Part shown: positions 1 through 6,416 of the stretch, one piece after another
Layout of the letters: each line of letters begins with the position of its first letter
Position numbering within the stretch: position 1 is the stretch's first letter
Assembly (NCBI RefSeq): GCF_000292245.2
Contig: NZ_ALPT02000089.1
Coordinates: 1 to 16,318, forward strand
Direction of reading: 5' to 3'
Length of the DNA stretch: 16,318 bases
From: Alkalihalobacillus alcalophilus ATCC 27647 = CGMCC 1.3604
Lineage (GTDB): Bacteria > Bacillota > Bacilli > Bacillales > Bacillaceae_D
Position numbers and translations under genes: made by a program
The notes under the pieces: model-generated
Database searches by the model: none
Told to the model about the DNA's origin: nothing
The model's input: the letters and a program-made list of their open reading frames with translations, nothing else

Positions 1-4
1 TGTA

Positions 5-417
5 GTCGCACTCTATATGGGTGCGTGGATTGAAATCTTGCGGACGAGATTAAAGAGTACCACGGTCAAAAGGGTCGCACTCTATATGGGTGCGTGGATT
101 GAAATAAAAAGGCGATACGTTTACGTCTATTGCGGCGCAAGTCGCACTCTATATGGGTGCGTGGATTGAAATCAAATGAAATAATTAAAATAGATGGACT
201 ACGAGTTGTCGCACTCTATATGGGTGCGTGGATTGAAATAATATTATCCGGAAGGGTGTGCATCTCTTGATTTCGTCGCACTCTATATGGGTGCGTGGAT
301 TGAAATAAAAGTGTATTCTCCTCCTTTTTTGTTTTAACTGTCGCACTCTATATGGGTGCGTGGATTGAAATCATTACATCAACCTCCAATTAACAATAAT
401 TATAGTCGCACTCTATA
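5..417 (+). CRISPR. CRISPR array 1 (type I-C-like repeat), 3' portion, ends in a truncated repeat
   Basis: Six identical 32-nt repeats lie at 5-36, 74-105, 141-172, 208-239, 275-306 and 340-371. A seventh copy is cut after 13 nt (405-417). The repeat starts GTCGCACTC, has the centre TATAT and ends GGATTGAAAT. CGCACTC and GGGTGCG form a stem with one G-U pair, which is typical of type I-C repeats. Spacers are 33-37 nt and all different. Bases 1-4 are the tail of another spacer, so the array continues left of the window. By analogy with the second array and with I-C arrays in general, the leader lies to the left, outside the window, and crRNA is read from the plus strand. The identical repeats suggest an intact array apart from its trailing end. 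No cas gene is visible. Confidence 0.98.
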
Positions 418-548
418 ATGAGGAAACTCATCCTGAATATGACGATATGTTGTTATGGGCTGAGAAAGATACAGGTGGTCGGAAGTTTGATCCAGATTAT
501 TTTTATAAAAATGAAATAAATCGGAAGCTGAAAAGAATCAAGTGTTAG
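418..548 (+). pseudogene. C-terminal remnant of a plasmid pRiA4b ORF-3-like protein
   Basis: From 420 an open frame encodes 42 residues ending in TAG at 546-548. It begins EETHPEYDDMLLWAE and continues with FDPDYFYKNEIN near its end. This matches the usual C-terminal pattern of the pRiA4b ORF-3-like family (HPEY-x-x-ML...FDP-x-x-F-x-x-x-x-IN), whose molecular role is unknown. The N-terminal bulk is missing. The frame runs back directly into the truncated CRISPR repeat, which carries no start codon or ribosome binding site, so this is a gene fragment and not a small gene. The family call rests on a short stretch recognised by eye. Confidence 0.6.
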
Positions 549-641
549 TGACATACAATGAAAGTAATTCCCTATAATGGAAGTACCTGCCCTGATTACT
601 GTGGAGTTTATTATTTAGAGTTTAACTTAATCGTTCCCCCC

Positions 642-673
642 AAGCACATGTCGAATCCTGCATGTGCTTTTTT
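642..673 (+). terminator. Rho-independent terminator
   Basis: A perfect 9-bp stem AAGCACATG / CATGTGCTT (642-650 with 661-669) with a 10-nt loop is followed by a T run. It lies about 95 nt after the stop of the pRiA4b-like fragment and probably was that gene's terminator. It also insulates the operon that starts at 870 from upstream transcription. The rest of 549-869 shows no convincing gene. Confidence 0.8.
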
Positions 674-804
674 GTCTTGTTTTGAATCTTGTTCGAGAGA
701 AAATGTAACGAGAGTGTGGATGGGATCTGACTATGGGCGATAAAATTAGCGAAAGTAACTAAAAAGATTTCGTTTTTATTGTGAATAAACAACAATTACT
801 CATG

Positions 805-858
805 CTTTTCTGAATGCTAAGATTAAATTAACTTAAAAACACGAAATATTCAGAAAAG
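805..858 (+). promoter_or_regulatory. Operon leader region with an 11-bp inverted repeat whose right arm abuts the SD
   Basis: CTTTTCTGAAT (805-815) and ATTCAGAAAAG (848-858) are perfect inverted repeats 32 nt apart. The right arm runs into the AAAAGGGG ribosome binding site of the gene starting at 870. A possible extended -10 (TGC TAAGAT, 815-823) sits just after the left arm, with no convincing -35, as might be expected of an activator-dependent promoter. The arms could be operator half-sites, perhaps for the PucR-type regulator encoded in the operon, or could pair in mRNA and limit ribosome access. The inverted repeat is seen directly; its function is inferred. Confidence 0.45.
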
Positions 859-869
859 GGGTTTGTCGA

Positions 870-1922
870 ATGAACTATCAATTAATTCGCTGTGATATGG
901 AGCATCCTGGTGATGTTTCAGCTTTAGAAAAATTGTTAAATGAGGAACGAGTTCAGGCAGAGGATATTAAAGCGATTATTGCTCAGACGGAAGGAGATGG
1001 ATATTCAAGAGGGTATGCTACGTTGGCTTTTCAGATTCTATTATCAGAAAGGTTGAACATTAGTCAACAAGAGGTGTTTGATACGATTCCGATGATGATG
1101 ATTGGAAAAACGGGTGGTTTGATGACTCCACATTATACTCTTTTTATTAAAAAGGAGAAGGGAGAATCCAACCAAACAGGAGCAGAAAAACGGTTTGCAT
1201 TTGGGGTCGCTTCAACGCCGGTTTTAAAAAAGGATGAAATTGGGACGCTAACCCAGCTCGATTTAGTAACAGAAGCGGTTCAAAAGGCGATGTTAGAAGC
1301 GGGGATTGAATCGTTGGATGATGTGAAATGTGTTGAGGTGAAGGCCCCGTGGGGCGTAGGGGGGACCCTTTCAAAAGCAGCGTCGGCATTAGGGGCAGCT
1401 GTTGCCTTACAAGAAGTAAATCGAGAAGACATTAGAGAAGACAGTCTCAATCAAGACCATTCTCTCTACTCGAACAAAACGTCTGTATCTGCTGGCCAAG
1501 AGCAAGTGGCGGCAAGAGTGATTGTCATGGGGAACTCGAAAGCTTCCGAAAGTGATTTGTATATTGGAGCCGGTGTGATGGAGGATGGATTGGATTTAAA
1601 GGGCATGCAGGCTGCGTTTCAAGATGCGGGACTTAAAACAGATTCTTTCTTAACGAATGAACAACAGGAGCAAGTCGTGAATGTTTTTGTCAATGCTGGG
1701 GCTGATGCGATTCAAACGGTTCGTGGTAAACGGCATACGATTCATACAGACGCCTTAGCCATGCATGCCGGTATCGTTGCAAAAGCGGTAGCGAATGCTG
1801 TTGTCGGCAGTTATGTTGGGGAAACCCGTATTTTATGCTCGGCTGGTTCAGAGCATCAAGGACCTCAAGGAGCCAACTTAATTGCTCCAGTTGTACGGGT
1901 TACGGAAGGGGGACGCTCATGA
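870..1922 (+). CDS. Ring-opening amidohydrolase, cyanuric acid hydrolase/barbiturase (AtzD/TrzD) family
   Basis: The 350-residue protein matches the toblerone-fold family that hydrolyses cyclic amides (cyanuric acid to carboxybiuret, barbiturate to ureidomalonate). Family landmarks are TEGDGYSRGYA (40-50), TPHYTLF (86-92), the domain-2 Lys in VEVKAP (K158), SVSAGQE (S207), VRGKRHT (284-290) and CSAGSEHQGPQG (S324). Length is close to the usual ~360. Known enzymes have three Ser-Lys dyads, one per domain. Here only K158/S207 looks complete. The domain-1 Lys position (GKTEG in AtzD) is Q39, its Ser is replaced in the IGKTGG stretch (78-83), and the domain-3 Lys position appears to be N275. The start ATG has AAAAGGGG 8 nt upstream. 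It is the first gene of the operon and overlaps the next by 4 nt (ATGA). The family is secure; the substrate is not, and calling it simply cyanuric acid hydrolase would overreach. Confidence 0.85.
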   Translation: MNYQLIRCDMEHPGDVSALEKLLNEERVQAEDIKAIIAQTEGDGYSRGYATLAFQILLSERLNISQQEVFDTIPMMMIGKTGGLMTPHYTLFIKKEKGESNQTGAEKRFAFGVASTPVLKKDEIGTLTQLDLVTEAVQKAMLEAGIESLDDVKCVEVKAPWGVGGTLSKAASALGAAVALQEVNREDIREDSLNQDHSLYSNKTSVSAGQEQVAARVIVMGNSKASESDLYIGAGVMEDGLDLKGMQAAFQDAGLKTDSFLTNEQQEQVVNVFVNAGADAIQTVRGKRHTIHTDALAMHAGIVAKAVANAVVGSYVGETRILCSAGSEHQGPQGANLIAPVVRVTEGGRS

Positions 1923-2920
1923 ACTATTCGGGCTGGAAAAACTATCATGCACATATCGATAAAGGGTTTTTAATCCCACCAAATTCGTATCAAGATGAAC
2001 CGGCACCGATTAGGGCGGAATGGACAAGAAATGCAAAAGTTCTGTTGTCCAAAGAAGAAATTAAAGTAGCGGCTTCATTAGCCCTTGAAAAAATGCATAA
2101 GTACGGTACGACGTATGTGAGGACGCATGTAGATGTCGATCCGTTGTTTGAATTACGAGCAGTCGAGGCGCTTCTTGAAGTCCAGCAAGAATGGAAAGAC
2201 AGGTTGGTCCTTGATCTCGTTGCTTTTAATCAAGAAGGTTTTGAGCGCTTTCCGGAGACAGAAGTTCTTCTTCGTGAAGCAATTAAGATGGGGGTGAATG
2301 GGGTTGGTGGCCATACGAGTATGGACCAAGATGGAAAAGAACATATCGATAAAATCATCGGTATTGCCGAGGAAGGAAACCTTGACTGGATTGAATTCCA
2401 TACAGATGAAACCGGAAGAGCGGATGACTTTAATCTGCCCTATTTAGCCAAGGTCACAACAGAAAGGGAATTAAAACATAAAGTGACGGCGATTCATTGT
2501 TGCTCACTCGCAAATGTGGATGACAAGGTGGCACTCGATACGATTGAGGCGGTGGCGAAATCAGGAATGACCGTTACGACATGCCCGACGGCGATTGCGA
2601 CACGCTCTTTAACTAGAGTGAAAGAATTGGCAAAAGCAGGGGTTCCGATTCAACTTGGTTCCGATAATCTAAGAGATTATTTTAACCCACTAGGAAGTGG
2701 AAATATGCTTCAATATGGCCAACTCCTCGCGTATGTTTCTCGTTTTTACGAGTTAAAGGAAATTGAGCAAATCATTAGTTGGTTGAATGCTGAACCAGAG
2801 AATGAACGAGTCAAGCAACAGTTAAGTCAATTGGCCATCCATCTATCCTATCCAATAAAAACGAATACCGACTTACTAGCTGAGGCACCAGCACCGCAAC
2901 TGATTGAGGCCGTTCGTTAA
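1919..2920 (+). CDS. Compact CodA-like metal-dependent amidohydrolase/deaminase
   Basis: 333 residues of the cytosine-deaminase branch of the amidohydrolase superfamily. Metal and catalytic positions are all present: HAH (H10, H12), RTHVDVDP (69-75), H161-x-x-E164 in FHTDET, H193 in AIHCC, and D249 in GSDN. E164 corresponds to the proton-shuttling Glu of CodA. The start at 1919 is chosen because it overlaps the previous stop as ATGA and has GGAAGGGGG upstream; an in-frame ATG at 1835 lies deep inside the previous gene. With this start the protein opens almost directly on the HxH motif. It therefore lacks the N-terminal ~50 residues that normally supply part of the beta-sandwich, and its C-terminal end after about residue 290 is also atypical. 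It probably hydrolyses an exocyclic amine or cyclic amide of the pathway substrate. The exact reaction is unknown. Confidence 0.8.
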   Translation: MNYSGWKNYHAHIDKGFLIPPNSYQDEPAPIRAEWTRNAKVLLSKEEIKVAASLALEKMHKYGTTYVRTHVDVDPLFELRAVEALLEVQQEWKDRLVLDLVAFNQEGFERFPETEVLLREAIKMGVNGVGGHTSMDQDGKEHIDKIIGIAEEGNLDWIEFHTDETGRADDFNLPYLAKVTTERELKHKVTAIHCCSLANVDDKVALDTIEAVAKSGMTVTTCPTAIATRSLTRVKELAKAGVPIQLGSDNLRDYFNPLGSGNMLQYGQLLAYVSRFYELKEIEQIISWLNAEPENERVKQQLSQLAIHLSYPIKTNTDLLAEAPAPQLIEAVR

Positions 2921-2950
2921 GAATGAAATGAAATGTAAGGAGGAATAACC

Positions 2951-3784
2951 ATGCAGTCAACCAAAATCAAAATGGCAAATATGAGTCAAGCGGACACGAT
3001 GATCAAAAAAAGGAAGGTTCAAATTCCACAATTTCTCTGGTCGGTGCTGACCTTAATCGGACTAGGGCTTTTATGGCAAGTTCTAACGGTGTTGATGGAT
3101 ATCCCAAGCTATATTCTCCCTTCACCGCTTGAAATCATCAGCAAATTTATAAGCGATTTTAGTCTCATTTTCAGTCACTCCCTTACAACTCTTTCAGAAG
3201 TACTTTTAGGGTTTGGATTAAGCTTACTAGTCGGGGTTCCACTGGCGATTTCGATTGTGTATTCCCGTTATTTAGCATCTTCTTTTTATCCAATTATTAT
3301 TGCGATTCAATGTATTCCAATGGTCTCGGTTGCTCCTATTCTTGTGATCTGGTTTGGGTACGGTTTGGCGACAAAGGTGCTTCTCGCGAGTTTAATCTCC
3401 TTTTTCCCGATTGTGATTAATTCGGTTGTCGGATTCCGTTCCCTTGATTCGGACATGCATGACCTTGGTCGCTCGATTGGCATTTCGGAATGGAAAATCT
3501 TTTACTACTTACGACTTCCGAACGCTTTGCCTCATCTTTTTGGTGGCTTCAAGGTCGGGATAACGTTAGCCGTAGTTGGGGCCATTGTCGGGGAGTTTGT
3601 CGCGTCAGAAAGAGGGCTTGGCTATTTGCAATTAACGGCCAATAATCGTTTAGATACGGTGATGGTTTTTGCGACATTGTTTGCTTTAGCACTTCTTGGG
3701 ATGATGTTATTTTTTGCCGTACATCTTGTAGAGCGGTTCGTGATGCCTTGGTATAACGCGACAAAAGCGGAAGGGAGCAAATAA
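2951..3784 (+). CDS. ABC transporter permease, SsuC/ThiX-type (BPD_transp_1)
   Basis: This 277-residue integral membrane protein has about six hydrophobic segments (roughly 30-50, 82-104, 112-134, 140-160, 203-217 and 236-260). The cytoplasmic EAA-type loop reads DLGRSIGISEWKIFYYLRLP (171-190) followed by NALPHLFGG, the contact site for the ATPase. It has the size and layout of the SsuC/TauC/ThiX permeases that work with NMT1-type binding proteins. AAGGAGG lies 10 nt before the ATG. One base separates it from the ATPase gene, so the two are translationally linked. It forms the membrane channel of the importer for the heterocycle presumed to be degraded by this operon. Confidence 0.9.
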   Translation: MQSTKIKMANMSQADTMIKKRKVQIPQFLWSVLTLIGLGLLWQVLTVLMDIPSYILPSPLEIISKFISDFSLIFSHSLTTLSEVLLGFGLSLLVGVPLAISIVYSRYLASSFYPIIIAIQCIPMVSVAPILVIWFGYGLATKVLLASLISFFPIVINSVVGFRSLDSDMHDLGRSIGISEWKIFYYLRLPNALPHLFGGFKVGITLAVVGAIVGEFVASERGLGYLQLTANNRLDTVMVFATLFALALLGMMLFFAVHLVERFVMPWYNATKAEGSK

Positions 3785-3785
3785 G

Positions 3786-4580
3786 ATGACGACGAAATTG
3801 GAACTGAATAATGTCGGAAAAATTTTCAATACAAAATCGGGAGACGTTCAAGCATTAAAAAATATTTATCTCTCGATCGAACCAGGGGAGTTCTTATCGG
3901 TTGTTGGTCCAAGTGGGTGCGGGAAAAGTACGATTATGAGAATCATTGCTGGACTAGAGAAACCATCTAGCGGAGAGGTCGTTATAAACGAGACTCCTTT
4001 GAAAAAAATAGCGGAAGGTTCAGCGGTTGTGTTTCAAAAAGACGTCTTGCTCGCGTGGCGGACAATTTTAGAAAATGTGTTGTTTCCTTTGGAAGTGAAG
4101 GGCATTACTTGGTTTCATCGTGAAAACCACCAAACCAATCGTTCGAAGGCTTTGGAATTATTAGAATCGGTTGGGTTAAAAGGTTTTGAAGATAAATACC
4201 CGCATGAATTATCAGGTGGCATGAGGCAACGAGTCTCGATTTGTCGGGCCTTAATTCAAGATCCAAAACTATTATTAATGGATGAACCATTTGGGGCACT
4301 AGATGCCTTAACGAGGGAACAGATGATGTATGACCTTTTAAAGTTATCCAATAAGTTTGGTTTTACGACGGTCTTTATTACCCACAGCATTGAAGAAGCG
4401 ATTTTCTTATCAGATAAAGTGGTCGTCATGTCAGGACGACCGGGAACGATATTGAAGGAAATTCCGATTCGATTAAACCGTCCACGTAATGCACAAGCAA
4501 GAAGGCAACCGGCGTTTGATGAACATGTACAAGAAGTACGAACGATCTTTAAATCACAAGGGATTTTAGCTGAGGCCTAA
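3786..4580 (+). CDS. ABC transporter ATP-binding protein, SsuB/TauB-type
   Basis: 264 residues with every ABC ATPase motif: Walker A GPSGCGKST (41-49), Q-loop Q84 in VVFQKD, signature LSGGMRQR (142-149), Walker B LLLMDEP (162-168), D-loop ALDALT and switch H200 in FITHS. The stretch MSGRPGTI (215-222) is typical of the nitrate/sulfonate/taurine/pyrimidine subfamily. It starts one base after the permease stop, with GGAAGGGAG inside the permease end as ribosome binding site. It energises uptake through the neighbouring permease and lipoprotein. Confidence 0.92.
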   Translation: MTTKLELNNVGKIFNTKSGDVQALKNIYLSIEPGEFLSVVGPSGCGKSTIMRIIAGLEKPSSGEVVINETPLKKIAEGSAVVFQKDVLLAWRTILENVLFPLEVKGITWFHRENHQTNRSKALELLESVGLKGFEDKYPHELSGGMRQRVSICRALIQDPKLLLMDEPFGALDALTREQMMYDLLKLSNKFGFTTVFITHSIEEAIFLSDKVVVMSGRPGTILKEIPIRLNRPRNAQARRQPAFDEHVQEVRTIFKSQGILAEA

Positions 4581-4605
4581 TTCAAAAATAATAGGAGGTA
4601 CTGAT

Positions 4606-5664
4606 ATGGTGAAGTTCTTGAAAATGATGATGCTGGCTATTCTTTTTACGGTTGTGTTAGTGGCGTGCGGGGAATCAGAGTCGGCGACAACAGGAACAAC
4701 GGAATCGGATGGAGAGCTCGTGGCTGAATCAACAATAGATGGCATTGGGGCACCTGAGACGACAGATGTTACGTTACGGTTGAATTGGAAGTTTAAAGGA
4801 GAATTTGCCCCGTTATTTGTCACGAAGGAGAAAGGTTTTTTTGAAGAGTACGGTTTAAATGTGGAGGTATTAGAGGGAAATGGGTCGGCATCGGTAATGC
4901 AAGCTGTTGCTCAAGGACAGGAAGAGTTTGGGATTACATCGACCGTTGAACCGGCTCAAGGATTAGTCGAAGGAATGCCAATTAAAATGATTGCTTCCTA
5001 TATGAGCCGTTCCCCGTTTTTAATTGTGTCACACCCTGATTCGCCTGTTGAGACACCGAAGGATCTAGAAGGCAAGAGTATCTCGATTTCGATTTCATCT
5101 ACTTTAACGAATGTTTTTCCAAACTTTCTGCAGAGCAATGGAGTGGATGAATCCAAAGTAAAATCATTACCAGTCGAAACATCGGCGAGAAATAGTTTGT
5201 TTTTAAATAAAGATGTGGAAGCAGTCGCTATTTTCTCAACCAATGAGTACCCCGTTTTTGAACAGCAAATGGGTGTTGAGTTAACGCCGCTTTATTTAGC
5301 CGATTACGGGTTTGATTTAGCGAGTCTGACGATTATTGGCAACGATAAGTTTATGGAAGAAAACCCTAATACCGTGAAACGTTTTCTAGCCGCTTTAAAT
5401 AAAGGGTTTGAATACACATTTGAAAACACACAAGAAGCAGCCGAAATTTCTGCAGAGCTTTTCCCAGAGGCAACAGATGTGGAGACCGCGAAAGGACAAA
5501 TTGAAAGATTAGAGGAAATCGCTTTATTTGATGGGGTTCCTTATGGGTGGATGTCGCCAGAAAACATGGAACAAACGCTTGATATTTTAGAAGAAAGTGA
5601 CTTGATTTCAGAACGTTATGAACTTGAAAGATACTTTACGAATGAGTTTCTGCCACAAGACTAA
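4606..5664 (+). CDS. NMT1/THI5-like ABC solute-binding lipoprotein
   Basis: 352 residues. The first 20 form a lipoprotein signal with a KFLK positive start, hydrophobic core and lipobox LVAC (C21). A Ser/Thr/Glu-rich linker follows, then an NMT1-type domain from about residue 48 (LRLNWKFKGEFAPLFVTKEK, EYGLNVEVLEG, QGQEEFGITS). This family binds pyrimidines (the thiamine precursors HMP and formylaminopyrimidine), sulfonates or similar small molecules outside the membrane. Context suggests a nitrogen heterocycle, but the ligand cannot be read from sequence. AGGAGGT lies 7 nt before the ATG. It follows the ATPase by 25 nt, giving the gene order permease-ATPase-binding protein. Confidence 0.9.
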   Translation: MVKFLKMMMLAILFTVVLVACGESESATTGTTESDGELVAESTIDGIGAPETTDVTLRLNWKFKGEFAPLFVTKEKGFFEEYGLNVEVLEGNGSASVMQAVAQGQEEFGITSTVEPAQGLVEGMPIKMIASYMSRSPFLIVSHPDSPVETPKDLEGKSISISISSTLTNVFPNFLQSNGVDESKVKSLPVETSARNSLFLNKDVEAVAIFSTNEYPVFEQQMGVELTPLYLADYGFDLASLTIIGNDKFMEENPNTVKRFLAALNKGFEYTFENTQEAAEISAELFPEATDVETAKGQIERLEEIALFDGVPYGWMSPENMEQTLDILEESDLISERYELERYFTNEFLPQD

Positions 5665-5718
5665 CGGAGAGTATGGAAGTTAGTAAACGGTTGACTGCTA
5701 AAAGTGAGGAATTCGGAA

Positions 5719-5753
5719 GCGACTGAAAGGGTATCATTGCCCTTTTGAGTCGC
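5719..5753 (+). promoter_or_regulatory. Strong intra-operon hairpin between importer and catabolic genes
   Basis: GCGACT and GAAAGGG (19-31 of the 5701 block) pair with CCCTTTT and AGTCGC, forming about 13 bp with one bulged G and an 8-nt loop. It has no T tract, so it does not look like a standard terminator. It occupies the only long gap (110 nt) in the operon. Likely roles are mRNA processing or 3'-end protection that sets different levels for the transporter and downstream enzymes, or attenuation. The structure is seen directly; the role is inferred. Confidence 0.55.
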
Positions 5754-5774
5754 CTCTATAATTGGGGGATAAAA

Positions 5775-6410
5775 ATGAATTATGATCCAGCGAGGCTTTG
5801 TTCGTTAAAGTCAGCCTTACTTATTATTGATATGCAAAATGACTTTGTCGCGGATGGCGGTGCATTTGAACAAGCAGGTTTTGATGTGACGCCTTATCAA
5901 ATGCTTGAGCCGACTATTTACAACATGATGGAGGCAGCGAGAGAAAGTCAATTACCGGTTGTGTTTGTTTGGATGGAACATAATGACGAAAATGACGGGC
6001 AAGCGGCTTGGAAAGAGCGGAGAGTCGCCAAAAAGCATCCTTTTAGTTGTCGAGAAGGGTCATGGGGGAGTGAGCCGTACGGTCGGTTAACTCCAAGAGC
6101 TGACGAGAAAGTATTTAAAAAGCATCGCTACAGTGCCTTTTCAAATAACAGTCTTGAACATTACTTACAAAGTTTGCAAATTGAAACGTTGGTGTTATGT
6201 GGGATTAATACGAATGTCTGTGTAGAGTCAACCGCACGCAATGCTCACGAAAAAGATTTTCATATCGTCTTAGTAAAGGATGCAACCACTTGTGCTTATC
6301 GGGATGTATATGAAGCTTCTTTAAAAAATATAGAACGACATATTGGGGCTCTCACAACGAGTGAGGAGTGGATTGGTTTGATGAGAGATTTTCAAGCAGA
6401 AAAGAGCTGA
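5775..6410 (+). CDS. Isochorismatase-fold cysteine hydrolase (biuret/ureidoacrylate-hydrolase-like)
   Basis: 211 residues with the family catalytic triad: D19 in LLIIDMQNDF, K116 in KKHRYSAF and C149 in INTNVCVEST. Members hydrolyse amides such as biuret, ureidoacrylate, N-carbamoylsarcosine and nicotinamide, through a cysteine nucleophile. The start at 5775 is chosen for the GGGGG ribosome binding site (5764-5768) just upstream; an in-frame ATG at 5745 falls inside the preceding hairpin and has no SD. It sits directly upstream of an amidohydrolase gene (6-nt gap). Next to a cyanuric-acid-hydrolase-family gene, a biuret-hydrolase-like or carbamoyl amide role is attractive, but the triad alone does not fix the substrate. 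Confidence 0.85.
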   Translation: MNYDPARLCSLKSALLIIDMQNDFVADGGAFEQAGFDVTPYQMLEPTIYNMMEAARESQLPVVFVWMEHNDENDGQAAWKERRVAKKHPFSCREGSWGSEPYGRLTPRADEKVFKKHRYSAFSNNSLEHYLQSLQIETLVLCGINTNVCVESTARNAHEKDFHIVLVKDATTCAYRDVYEASLKNIERHIGALTTSEEWIGLMRDFQAEKS

Positions 6411-6416
6411 TACGGA

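Noticed and set aside
558..743. 61-codon plus-strand ORF
   Set aside because: It runs across the terminator hairpin at 642-673, has no SD and its composition is not protein-like.
1835..1918. N-terminal extension of the first CodA-like amidohydrolase
   Set aside because: These codons lie within the upstream gene, lack an SD and do not look like a beta-sandwich; the ATGA overlap with GGAAGGGGG at 1919 is far better.
870..1922. Direct naming as cyanuric acid hydrolase (atzD/trzD)
   Set aside because: Two of the three Ser-Lys dyads appear incomplete, so the specific name is not supported although the family is.
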